From positions 3,599,501 through 3,663,500 of the forward strand of contig NZ_JAPDFL010000001.1 of the NCBI RefSeq assembly GCF_025949695.1: a stretch of 64,000 nt of DNA. Direction: 5' to 3'. Source of the stretch: Pararhodobacter zhoushanensis (GTDB lineage Bacteria; Pseudomonadota; Alphaproteobacteria; Rhodobacterales; Rhodobacteraceae). The notes beneath the pieces were generated by a model that was given only the letters and a program-made list of their open reading frames with translations, made no database searches and had not been told where the DNA came from. Position 1 is the first letter of the stretch. Every line of letters begins with the position of its first letter. Of the stretch, positions 44,390 through 52,356 are shown one piece after another. Position numbers and translations under genes: made by a program.

Positions 44390-44440
44390 CGCAGGCCGGG
44401 CGGCACTGGGCGCGCGGGGATCTGGCCCAAGACCCCCGCG

Positions 44441-44734
44441 ATGAGGCCACCGAGGACGCAAGGCGCTGGGGCCTGCGCCGCGTGCCCGGCCGAAGACCCC
44501 CCCGATGACGGTCTCTGGCCCGAGCACGTCGACGCCTTCGCTGCCTTCCTCGCCGTCGCCGGTCAATGGCGCTGCACGGCGCTTCCCAACGGCGCCTTGA
44601 TCTGGATGGGCCTCGATTACACCGCCGCGCAGGCCGGGCTGACGCTCGCTGGCCTCGCGCCCTGCGCAGAAACATGGAACGACCTCCGGCAGATCGAAGC
44701 CGGGGCCATCGAGGAGCTGAACCTTGTCCGGTGA
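44441..44734 (+). CDS. DUF1799 protein, T part of the tail chaperone frameshift product
   Basis: About 97 codons from ATG 44441. The convincing part is PPDDGLWPEHVDAFAAFLAV to the end, which is the DUF1799 pattern found after tail chaperones. Its upstream part ARRWGLRRVP is in the frame reached by the -1 slip; the two would join if one base near 44494 (in CCCGGCC) were removed. So this is probably not a free-standing gene but the T domain of the chaperone fusion, with one apparent indel. Confidence 0.7.
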   Translation: MRPPRTQGAGACAACPAEDPPDDGLWPEHVDAFAAFLAVAGQWRCTALPNGALIWMGLDYTAAQAGLTLAGLAPCAETWNDLRQIEAGAIEELNLVR

Positions 44735-47597
44735 GAATCTGCACCTGAGCATGCTCTTGACCGCGCAGGCCGATCAGGCCCGGCGCGAGCTGGCGGCTAC
44801 CGCTCAGGCCGCACGCGAGCTCGCCAAGGCAGGCCCGGAGGTGACGGGCGCGATGGCACCGGCGAAGACGGCACTTGAGGGCACCGCCAGAAGCGCCGAA
44901 GCCCTGCGCACCGTCGCCCCCGCTGTCGCGACCGCCTTTGCGCCCCTCAGCACCACCCTCACCGGCACCGCCACCGCCGCCAACACCCTGCAGGGCGCCG
45001 TCGCCGGTCTGAACCGCCAGACCAGCGCGCAAAGTGCCGAGCTGGCCGCAACGGCGACGGAAACTGCCGCCTACCGCGCCGAGCTCGACCGGGTGCGCGC
45101 CCAGTTCAATCCGCTCTTCGCGGCATCCCGCGCCTATGAGCAGCAGCTGCGCGACATCGCCGACGCCGAGCGTCTGGGGGCGCTGGGGGCGCAAGAAGCC
45201 GCCGCCGCGCGCGACCGCGCCAGCGCCAGCCTCGCGCCGATGACCGGGACCATGACCGGGCTTGGCCGCGCGACCTCGGTCAACGTCATGCACACCGCCA
45301 ACCTGGCCGCGCAGTTCAACGATATCAGTGTCATGGCGCTGGCCATGCAAAACCCGCTGCAACTCGCCATGCAGCAAGGCACCCAGATCAACCAGGTGTT
45401 CACCCAGATGGGCGGGCACCGGGCCGCGATCCGCGGCCTCGGTCCCGCGCTGATGTCGATCGTCAGCCCGGCCTCGCTGGCAACCATCGGCATGATCGCC
45501 CTCGGCACCATGGGCGTGCAGGCGCTCCTGTCGATGCGCGACGGTGCCGCGTCTGTTGACGACGCACTGGCCGATCTCGACGAGCGCATCACCGCCCTGC
45601 GCGAGACCGCGCGCCTCGCAACACCCGGCGGGCTCGAAGAGGCCGAGGCGCGCTATGGCCGCATCACAGCTGAGGTCGAGCGCCTGATCGAGGCCCGCGA
45701 GCGGCTCGCGCTGATCGACGCCCGCGCCGCCCTCGATGCCGCCAGCGCCACCATTGGCCAGACCGCAGGCGGGCGCTGGTATGACTTCACGCTTACGGAT
45801 GAAGCCAGCGGCGTGCTGGCCCTGCGCCGCAACCTCGATCTCGGGCGCCGCGATGCCGAGATCCTGCGCGCCGAGATCACCCGGCTGGGTACCCTGCACG
45901 AGCCTGCCGAACTCGCCGAGCAATACGGCCAGCTCGCCCGGATGGTCGAGGCGGTGATCACCGGGCTTGGTGCCACCGATGAGCGCCGCCAGTTCCTCGC
46001 CGATCTGCTCGCCGCCGAGGACCGCGCGCGCCAGATCGTCGCGCTGCTCGAGAGCCGGGGCCAGCAAGACACCCGGCGCGGCGCGCAGATGCTCGCCGAC
46101 CTTGAGGCTGAGGCCGCGATCCGTCAGGCTATCACCCGCTACGGTGAGGACAGCCGCCTCGTCGCCGAACTCCGCGTTGCGGCCGAGCGCCGCGCCTTTG
46201 GCGAGACCCTGCGCACGCTCGATATCAGCGACGCGCTCAAAGACCAGCTGCGGCAGGCCTGGGAGGCCGCCAACGGGCTGGCCGGCACCGACATGGCCTC
46301 GGGCGTGGCGCGTGCCCGCGCCGAGGCGCAGGCGATGGCCGACGAGATCATGCGCGCGCTGAATGCGGCGCAAAGCCTCTCGGCCCAAGGGGCGGCTGCG
46401 CTGGAAGACGCGCGGATCCGGTCACGCTACACCGACCCGGTCAATCAGGCCTATCAGCTCGCCGCTGCAAGCATGCGCCGCGCCCAGGGCGTGCGCCGCG
46501 ATGGCGCCGAGGGCGTGGAACTCGCCGCGCTCGATGCCGAGGTCAACGCCGCCGGGCGCGCCGCCGCCGAAGTCGCCCGCCTCAATCAGGAGCGCACCGC
46601 CCTTAACCGTTCCCGCCGCGATGGTGCCCGCGCCAGTGCTCAGGAACGCGAGGCCGTGCTCGAGCTGATCTCCGGGCTGCAGACCGAGATTGACCTCTTG
46701 CGCGAGACCGATCCCGTCCAGCAGGAGATGATCCGCCAGCGCGAGGTGCTTGCCGCCGCAACGCAGGCCGAGCGCGACCAGATCGAGGAGCTCATCGCCA
46801 CCCGTCAGCGCGAGACAGAAGCGCAGGAGGCCAGCACGCGGGCGATGGAAGGCGTGCGCGATCTCGGCCGTGAGACCCTGCGGGGCATCATCGACGATCT
46901 GCGCAGCGGCGCCTCGGCAGGCGAGATCCTGACCAACGTGCTCGACCGCGTGCTCGACAAGATCATCGAGATCGGCACCGAGCAGCTCTCGGATGGTTTG
47001 TTCGGGGCCAGCGGCTCCTCCTCGGGCGGGTTGCTCGGGCAGCTCTTTGGCAGCCTCTTTGGCGTCAAGTTCAACGCCAAGGGGGCCGTCGTCGGTGCCC
47101 CCACCCTCTTTGCCTATGGCGATCAGCCCGGCCAACTCGGCGTGATGGGCGAGGCAGGCCCCGAGGCGATCATGCCGCTGTCGCACGCCATGGGCGCAGG
47201 CGTTGGCGCGTTGATCGACGGTCGTGAGACAACCCTGCCGCTCACCCGGCTGGCCTCGGGCAAGCTCGGCGTCGCCATGCCCTCGGGCTTTGCGCCGCAG
47301 CCCTTCGCGCAAGGCGGCAGCTTTGGCCACATCCCTGCACCGCCGACCCGGGCAGCGGCGAATGCCCAGGCGGCAACGCCCGCCGTGGTCCAGCTGCAGC
47401 CGGTGCTGGTCAACAACACCGGCACGCCGATGCAGGTTGAGACTGAAGAGACCACCGACGCGCGCGGCCAGCGCCAGCAGAAATACATCCTCTCCGAGGC
47501 GGTCAGCGCAGGCCTGGCAACGCCGGGCGGGCGCGGCGGGCAAACCCTGCGCAGCGTCTACGGCCTCAGCCGCATGAGCCGGAGGCGGCAGGCATGA
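44724..47597 (+). CDS. Tail tape measure protein
   Basis: 957 residues, by far the longest helical protein of the tail. Long Ala/Arg/Glu-rich coiled-coil stretches, a hydrophobic segment near 245-270 (IVSPASLATIGMIALGTMGV) and the typical C-terminal part GVMGEAGPEAIMPLSHAMGA. It sets tail length and may help DNA entry. The start is TTG at 44724 with GAGGAG upstream; ATG at 44751 is possible. Length predicts a tail of ordinary siphophage size. Confidence 0.92.
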   Translation: MSGENLHLSMLLTAQADQARRELAATAQAARELAKAGPEVTGAMAPAKTALEGTARSAEALRTVAPAVATAFAPLSTTLTGTATAANTLQGAVAGLNRQTSAQSAELAATATETAAYRAELDRVRAQFNPLFAASRAYEQQLRDIADAERLGALGAQEAAAARDRASASLAPMTGTMTGLGRATSVNVMHTANLAAQFNDISVMALAMQNPLQLAMQQGTQINQVFTQMGGHRAAIRGLGPALMSIVSPASLATIGMIALGTMGVQALLSMRDGAASVDDALADLDERITALRETARLATPGGLEEAEARYGRITAEVERLIEARERLALIDARAALDAASATIGQTAGGRWYDFTLTDEASGVLALRRNLDLGRRDAEILRAEITRLGTLHEPAELAEQYGQLARMVEAVITGLGATDERRQFLADLLAAEDRARQIVALLESRGQQDTRRGAQMLADLEAEAAIRQAITRYGEDSRLVAELRVAAERRAFGETLRTLDISDALKDQLRQAWEAANGLAGTDMASGVARARAEAQAMADEIMRALNAAQSLSAQGAAALEDARIRSRYTDPVNQAYQLAAASMRRAQGVRRDGAEGVELAALDAEVNAAGRAAAEVARLNQERTALNRSRRDGARASAQEREAVLELISGLQTEIDLLRETDPVQQEMIRQREVLAAATQAERDQIEELIATRQRETEAQEASTRAMEGVRDLGRETLRGIIDDLRSGASAGEILTNVLDRVLDKIIEIGTEQLSDGLFGASGSSSGGLLGQLFGSLFGVKFNAKGAVVGAPTLFAYGDQPGQLGVMGEAGPEAIMPLSHAMGAGVGALIDGRETTLPLTRLASGKLGVAMPSGFAPQPFAQGGSFGHIPAPPTRAAANAQAATPAVVQLQPVLVNNTGTPMQVETEETTDARGQRQQKYILSEAVSAGLATPGGRGGQTLRSVYGLSRMSRRRQA

Positions 47598-48013
47598 TAC
47601 GGATCTGGCCCGACACCCTTCCGCACCCCGAGCGCGACAGCTGGCAGGTCCAGCCGCAGGACGCGCGCCGCAAGCGCCAGTCCGACGCAGGCCCGCCCGC
47701 CTACCGGCGCCGGTTCTCTTCCGTGGCCAGGATGGTGCAGCTTTCCGTCCTGCTCTCGCGCGACGAGAAGGCCGTCTTCGATGGGTTCTTCCACGACGAC
47801 TGCAACGAAGGCGCGCTGCTCTTCCAGATGCCCGACCCGACGACGGACGGCTGGCCGGTGCTCTCAACCGGGGGCGACGCGCTACTGGCCGACGCGGTCA
47901 CGCCCTTGCTGCTCAGCGCGACGTGGCTCTGCGCCTGGGGCGATACCCTGCCCACGGAGACCCTTGTCGGCCTTGAGTTCCGCAAATCCTTCAGCGTCGT
48001 GGTGATGCCATGA
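47594..48013 (+). CDS. Distal/minor tail protein
   Basis: 139 residues, beginning MIRIWPDTLPHPERDSWQVQ, with RFSSVARMVQLSVLLSRDEK and FDGFFHDDCNEGALLFQMPD. Position after the tape measure corresponds to lambda M or GTA gp12 and it is probably part of the tail tip. Overlaps the tape measure gene by 4 bp. Family not named with certainty. Confidence 0.7.
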   Translation: MIRIWPDTLPHPERDSWQVQPQDARRKRQSDAGPPAYRRRFSSVARMVQLSVLLSRDEKAVFDGFFHDDCNEGALLFQMPDPTTDGWPVLSTGGDALLADAVTPLLLSATWLCAWGDTLPTETLVGLEFRKSFSVVVMP

Positions 48014-48534
48014 GACGCCTCTCGCTCAACGCCCGTCTGGCCTTCGACGCCCCCGCCTCGGCCGAGATCGAGGTGGCCCTGTTCCTGATCGAGCATCCCG
48101 ATCTGGACGCGCCGATCCGGCTCTCCACCGACAACACCGAACGGCTGTCCGTGGACCCGCTCACCTACGGCACCCGCTCCACATGGCGCGGGGCCAACCC
48201 GGTGACAGACCCCTATCTTTGGATCGTCGCCTCGGCCGTCCTGCCCGGTGATGACGACGAGGCCCCCGCCAGCGCGCGCCTTGTCATCGAGAACCTCGAC
48301 GCCGGTCTCACTGCCCTGCTGCGCTCGTTCACCGAGCCGCCGACGATCAGCATCGCCGTCGTGCTCGCCGACAGTCCCGACACCATCGAGGCCGAATGGA
48401 CCGGGCTGCAGCTCGCCTCGGCCGACATCACCGCCGCCGAGATCACCCTCACACTCAGCCGCGACGAGATCGAGCTCGAACCCTTCCCACCCGGCCGCAT
48501 GACCCGGCTGAATTTTCCGGGGCTGCATCCATGA
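48010..48534 (+). CDS. DUF1833-type minor tail protein (lambda gpL-like position)
   Basis: 174 residues, beta-rich: LNARLAFDAPASAEIEVALFLIEHPDL, then ARLVIENLDAGLTALLRSF and EITLTLSRDEIELEPFPPGR. The ALFLIEH...IRL start fits DUF1833 of phage tail tips. Lies between the distal tail and peptidase genes with 4-bp overlaps. Confidence 0.75.
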   Translation: MRRLSLNARLAFDAPASAEIEVALFLIEHPDLDAPIRLSTDNTERLSVDPLTYGTRSTWRGANPVTDPYLWIVASAVLPGDDDEAPASARLVIENLDAGLTALLRSFTEPPTISIAVVLADSPDTIEAEWTGLQLASADITAAEITLTLSRDEIELEPFPPGRMTRLNFPGLHP

Positions 48535-48995
48535 GGTGTGCACCATCCATGAGCTGGTCTGATCGTTTCCTCGGCATCCCCTTCGCCGACCTCGGCCGCA
48601 CCCGCGCGGGCTGCGACTGCTGGGGGCTGGCGTGCGTGATTTATCGGCACGAGCTGCGCATCACCCTGCCCGACTATCTCGGCGGCTATGCCTCGGCCGA
48701 CGAGCACCGCGAGATCGCGGCGCTGATCGCTGGCGAGACCGCCGCGCCGCTCTGGCAGCCGGTCACCGGTCCCGCCGCCCCCTTCGATATCGCCGTCTTC
48801 CGGCGCGGCCGCTTTGCAACCCATGTCGGCGTCGTCATCCGCCCCGGCCTCATGATCCACATGGCCGGTGAGGATCAATCAAAGGTCGAGCGCTACGCCG
48901 AGGGGCCGTGGCACAGCCGGTTTGCCGGGCATTTCCGGCACGCTTCAAGGGCTGTTGAACGGCCCGTTCAACTGATCAGCGAGGCCCCCCGATGA
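48531..48995 (+). CDS. NlpC/P60-type tail peptidase (lambda gpK-like, GTA gp14-like)
   Basis: 154 residues. The catalytic Cys lies in GCDCWGLACVIYRHEL and the His in THVGVVIRPGLMIHM. It should cut cell-wall peptides during DNA entry. ATG 48531 overlaps the previous stop; ATG 48549 (MSWSDRFLG) is equally possible and gives a more typical start. Confidence 0.88.
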   Translation: MRCAPSMSWSDRFLGIPFADLGRTRAGCDCWGLACVIYRHELRITLPDYLGGYASADEHREIAALIAGETAAPLWQPVTGPAAPFDIAVFRRGRFATHVGVVIRPGLMIHMAGEDQSKVERYAEGPWHSRFAGHFRHASRAVERPVQLISEAPR

Positions 48996-51900
48996 GCGGC
49001 CTTCGCATCCTCACAGCCCCCGCGCTCGATCCCGGAGCGGCCCGCCTCGAGATCACCCTCCCCGAGGGCCTCACCGTCGCCGAGATCGTCGCGGCCGCCC
49101 TGCCCGCCGCATCACAGGCGGATCTCGCCCATGCCCGCGTCGCCCTCGTCACGCCGACGGGATCTGCCATCGTGCCGCGCGCGCTCTGGCACCGCGTGCG
49201 CCCGAAGCCCGGCGTGCGCATCGTCATCCGCCTGATCCCCGGCAAGGATGCCCTGCGCACCATCTTGTCGATCGTCGTCTCCATCGCGGCCCTCGCTCTG
49301 GGCACGATGTTCGGTCCGGCAGTGGGGACGTTCCTTGGCATTGGCAAAATCGCCGGGACGGCGCTTGTCACCATAGGAGCCAACCTGCTGGGCAACCTGC
49401 TGATCAACGCGCTGATCCCGCCGGTCAAACCCGACGAGGAACGCCCAAGCTTCAGCATCTCAGGCTGGCGCAACCGCCTCGATCCCAACGGCGCAGTCCC
49501 CGTTCTGCTGGGCCAGATCCGCTACACCCCGCCCTTCGCCGCGCAAAGCTGGACCGAGATCTCGGGCGATCTGCAGTACATCCACGCGCTCTTCAACTTC
49601 GGCGAGGGGCCGATCGAGCTCAGCGACTTCCGCATCGGTGACACCTCGATCTCCGAGTTCGACGAGATCGACATCGAAGTCCGCCAGGGGCATGCGGGCG
49701 ATGATCCGTGCAGCCTCTACCCCCTGCAGATCCTCGAGGAGCAGATTGGCGTCGAGCTCACCCGTCCCTTGCCGCGCAACGATGCCGGTGAGGTCACCGG
49801 CGGCGCGCCGATCGAGACCCCCGTCGTGCGCACCACCGGCAGCGATGCGTCCGGCGCCTCGGTGATTTTTGCCTTCCCGTCCGGCCTCGCTTGGTTCGAC
49901 GACGATGGCGACAAGCATCACATGGCGATCTATGTGCGCGTCGAGCAGCGCCTGGTCACCGCAGAAGAATGGACCGAAACGACCGTGCTCACCCTCGTCG
50001 GCAGAAAGGCCGAAGGCTTCTATCGTCAACACACCTGGACATTTCCCGAACGCGGCCGGTGGCAAATCCGTCTGACCATGCTGAGTGCCGAGACCGAGGA
50101 CACCAAGGTCCTGCAGCGGCTGGTCTGGGCGGGCCTGCAGACGATCCGGCCGGAATATCCGCTGAACTACCACCGGCCCCTGGCGCTGGTGGCGGTCCGT
50201 GCCAAGGCGACCTATCAGCTCTCGGGCGCGCTGGACACATTCAGCGCCATGGGGCGGCGGATCTGTCTCGATTGGGACCATGAGAGCGAGACCTGGCTCA
50301 CCCGTGCCACCTCGAACCCGGCCTCGCTCTATCGCTACGTGCTGCAATGCCCGGCCAACCCCAAGCCCGCCCCGGATGCCGAGATCGACCTCGCCCAGCT
50401 CGCGGACTGGCACGACTTCTGCCGCCTCAAGGGCCTGCACTACAACCGCGTCCAGGACCGCGCGGGCACCACCCTGCGCGAGGCGCTCACCGAGATCGCC
50501 GTGGCAGGCCGCGCCTCGCCGCGCCATGACGGCCTGCGCTGGGGCGTGGTCATCGACCGCCCCGCCGATCTGATCGTCGATCACGTCTCGCCGCGCAACA
50601 GCTGGAACGTCTCGGTGAGCCGCGCCTATACCGAGAAGCCGCACGCCTGGATTGCCCGGTTTCAAGATCAGGGCAATGACTACGCCACCGCCGAGCGGGT
50701 GATCCGCCGCCCCGGCTATGCGGGCGATATCACGCTGACCGAACCGCTGGAGATGCCCGGCCTGACCGACGCCGCCATCGTCTACCGCGAAGGCATCCGC
50801 CGCTTCCATGAAGCCGCCCTGCGCCCCGATCTGATCGAGGTCACCCAGGACGGCGCGGTGCGCGTCGCCACACGGGGTGACGCCGTGGTGATCAGCCATG
50901 ACGTGCTCTCAAACACGCAAGGCTCCGCGCGGGTTCGCGCCGTGGTCGGCACGGCCGTGCATCTCGACGAAGCGGTCACCATGGCCGAGGGTGTGAGCTA
51001 CGCCCTGCGCTTCCGGGTGTTCGAGGGCGACGCCGACACGGTCGGCACCTCGGTCATCCGCGCGGTTGCGACCCTTCCTGGTGAGAGCGACCTCGTCACG
51101 CTCACCGGCAACGGGCCGATGCCGCTGGCGGGTGACCTCGTGCTCTTCGGCGAGGCGGGCAGCGAGAGCTTCAAGGTGATCGTGAGCCGGGTCGAGACCA
51201 CCGAGGATCAATGCTCGATCCTGCGCGCCGTCGCCGCCGCGCCCGAGATCGACACCCTCACCGATGCCGCCGAGATCCCGGACTGGTCGAGCCGCGTCGG
51301 TGCCGAGATCGATGCGAGCCTGCTGGCGCCGCCAGCGCCGCGCTTCACAAGCGTGTCGAGCACCGTGGTCTGGAACCCGGGCGAAGGGCGGGAGCCTGTC
51401 GGGTTTTGGGAGCCGGGCGAGATCAATTATTTCCTCAAGCCCGGCGCAGGCCTTGTCTACACGGCCAGCTATCGGATCGGGCATCGCCTCGGGACGGTAA
51501 GTGACTGGACCGAGTTCGACCTGCCCGCCGCCAGCAGCGGAGGGAGCATAGCCCCCTATCCCCACGGCTACACCGCCCAGATCCGGGCGCAGGCGATCTC
51601 GTTTGCGGGCGTCGCCGGGCCTTGGTCGCCCCCCATCACGCTTGTGATCGGCGCGGGGGCTGCGGCCATTCCGGCCGCCCTCGATCCCGAGTCGATCAAC
51701 ATCACCCCGCTTCTGGGCGGTGCCCTGATCCAGCTCGCAACCGGCGGCGACGGCGCAACGACCAGGCTCCAGATCTACCGCTCGACCTCCGATGTGCTTG
51801 ATCGCGCCACCGACGCCGTGGGCACCCCCCACCCCGTCAGCCCGCTGACCAGCTACTCCTTCGCCCTGGGCGACACGACCCGCAGCAACCTGGTGACCAA

Positions 51901-52345
51901 TGGCGGGTTCGCGACGGAGGCCGCCTGGGTGCCCGGCGCGGGCTGGGCCATCGCGGCGGGCGTTGCGACCCATACCGGTGGTGCTTCAGGTGCCATCACC
52001 CAAGGCATCACCACCGAAACCGGCAAATGGTACCGCGCCGCCGTCACCGTGAAGGACCGCACCGCAGGCACCCTGACCCCGCAGCTGACCGGTGGATCGA
52101 CGATCTCCGGCACCGTCGCCACCACAAACGCCGAACACCTCGATCGCCTTCAGGCGGTCAGCGGCAACGACACCGTCGGCTTCCTCGCCTCCGCGACCTT
52201 CGACGGCGCAATCGATGATGCCGTCCTCTACCTCGAGACCGCCGCCTGCCTCTCCCAAGGCATCCATTACGTCTGGGTCGAGCCCCAAAACGCCGACGGA
52301 TCCCCCGGCCCGGCAGTCGGGCCGTTCCCCGTCACCATCATCTGA
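48992..52345 (+). CDS. Tail tip/host specificity protein (gpJ/TipJ-like)
   Basis: 1117 residues. The N-terminus includes two hydrophobic helices (about 85-145, I-like hydrophobic region), then SFSISGWRNRLDPNGAVPVL, LQYIHALFNFGEGPIELSDF, which is the TipJ pattern. A fibronectin-like/beta-rich C-terminal third probably contacts the receptor. It is the central tail hub of lambda- and GTA-like tails. Intact. Confidence 0.92.
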   Translation: MSGLRILTAPALDPGAARLEITLPEGLTVAEIVAAALPAASQADLAHARVALVTPTGSAIVPRALWHRVRPKPGVRIVIRLIPGKDALRTILSIVVSIAALALGTMFGPAVGTFLGIGKIAGTALVTIGANLLGNLLINALIPPVKPDEERPSFSISGWRNRLDPNGAVPVLLGQIRYTPPFAAQSWTEISGDLQYIHALFNFGEGPIELSDFRIGDTSISEFDEIDIEVRQGHAGDDPCSLYPLQILEEQIGVELTRPLPRNDAGEVTGGAPIETPVVRTTGSDASGASVIFAFPSGLAWFDDDGDKHHMAIYVRVEQRLVTAEEWTETTVLTLVGRKAEGFYRQHTWTFPERGRWQIRLTMLSAETEDTKVLQRLVWAGLQTIRPEYPLNYHRPLALVAVRAKATYQLSGALDTFSAMGRRICLDWDHESETWLTRATSNPASLYRYVLQCPANPKPAPDAEIDLAQLADWHDFCRLKGLHYNRVQDRAGTTLREALTEIAVAGRASPRHDGLRWGVVIDRPADLIVDHVSPRNSWNVSVSRAYTEKPHAWIARFQDQGNDYATAERVIRRPGYAGDITLTEPLEMPGLTDAAIVYREGIRRFHEAALRPDLIEVTQDGAVRVATRGDAVVISHDVLSNTQGSARVRAVVGTAVHLDEAVTMAEGVSYALRFRVFEGDADTVGTSVIRAVATLPGESDLVTLTGNGPMPLAGDLVLFGEAGSESFKVIVSRVETTEDQCSILRAVAAAPEIDTLTDAAEIPDWSSRVGAEIDASLLAPPAPRFTSVSSTVVWNPGEGREPVGFWEPGEINYFLKPGAGLVYTASYRIGHRLGTVSDWTEFDLPAASSGGSIAPYPHGYTAQIRAQAISFAGVAGPWSPPITLVIGAGAAAIPAALDPESINITPLLGGALIQLATGGDGATTRLQIYRSTSDVLDRATDAVGTPHPVSPLTSYSFALGDTTRSNLVTNGGFATEAAWVPGAGWAIAAGVATHTGGASGAITQGITTETGKWYRAAVTVKDRTAGTLTPQLTGGSTISGTVATTNAEHLDRLQAVSGNDTVGFLASATFDGAIDDAVLYLETAACLSQGIHYVWVEPQNADGSPGPAVGPFPVTII

Positions 52346-52356
52346 GGACCGCACCC

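Noticed and set aside
44313..47867. Long minus-strand frames (691 and 481 codons) opposite the tape measure gene
   Set aside because: Antisense shadows caused by high GC and Ala/Arg-rich coding on the plus strand.
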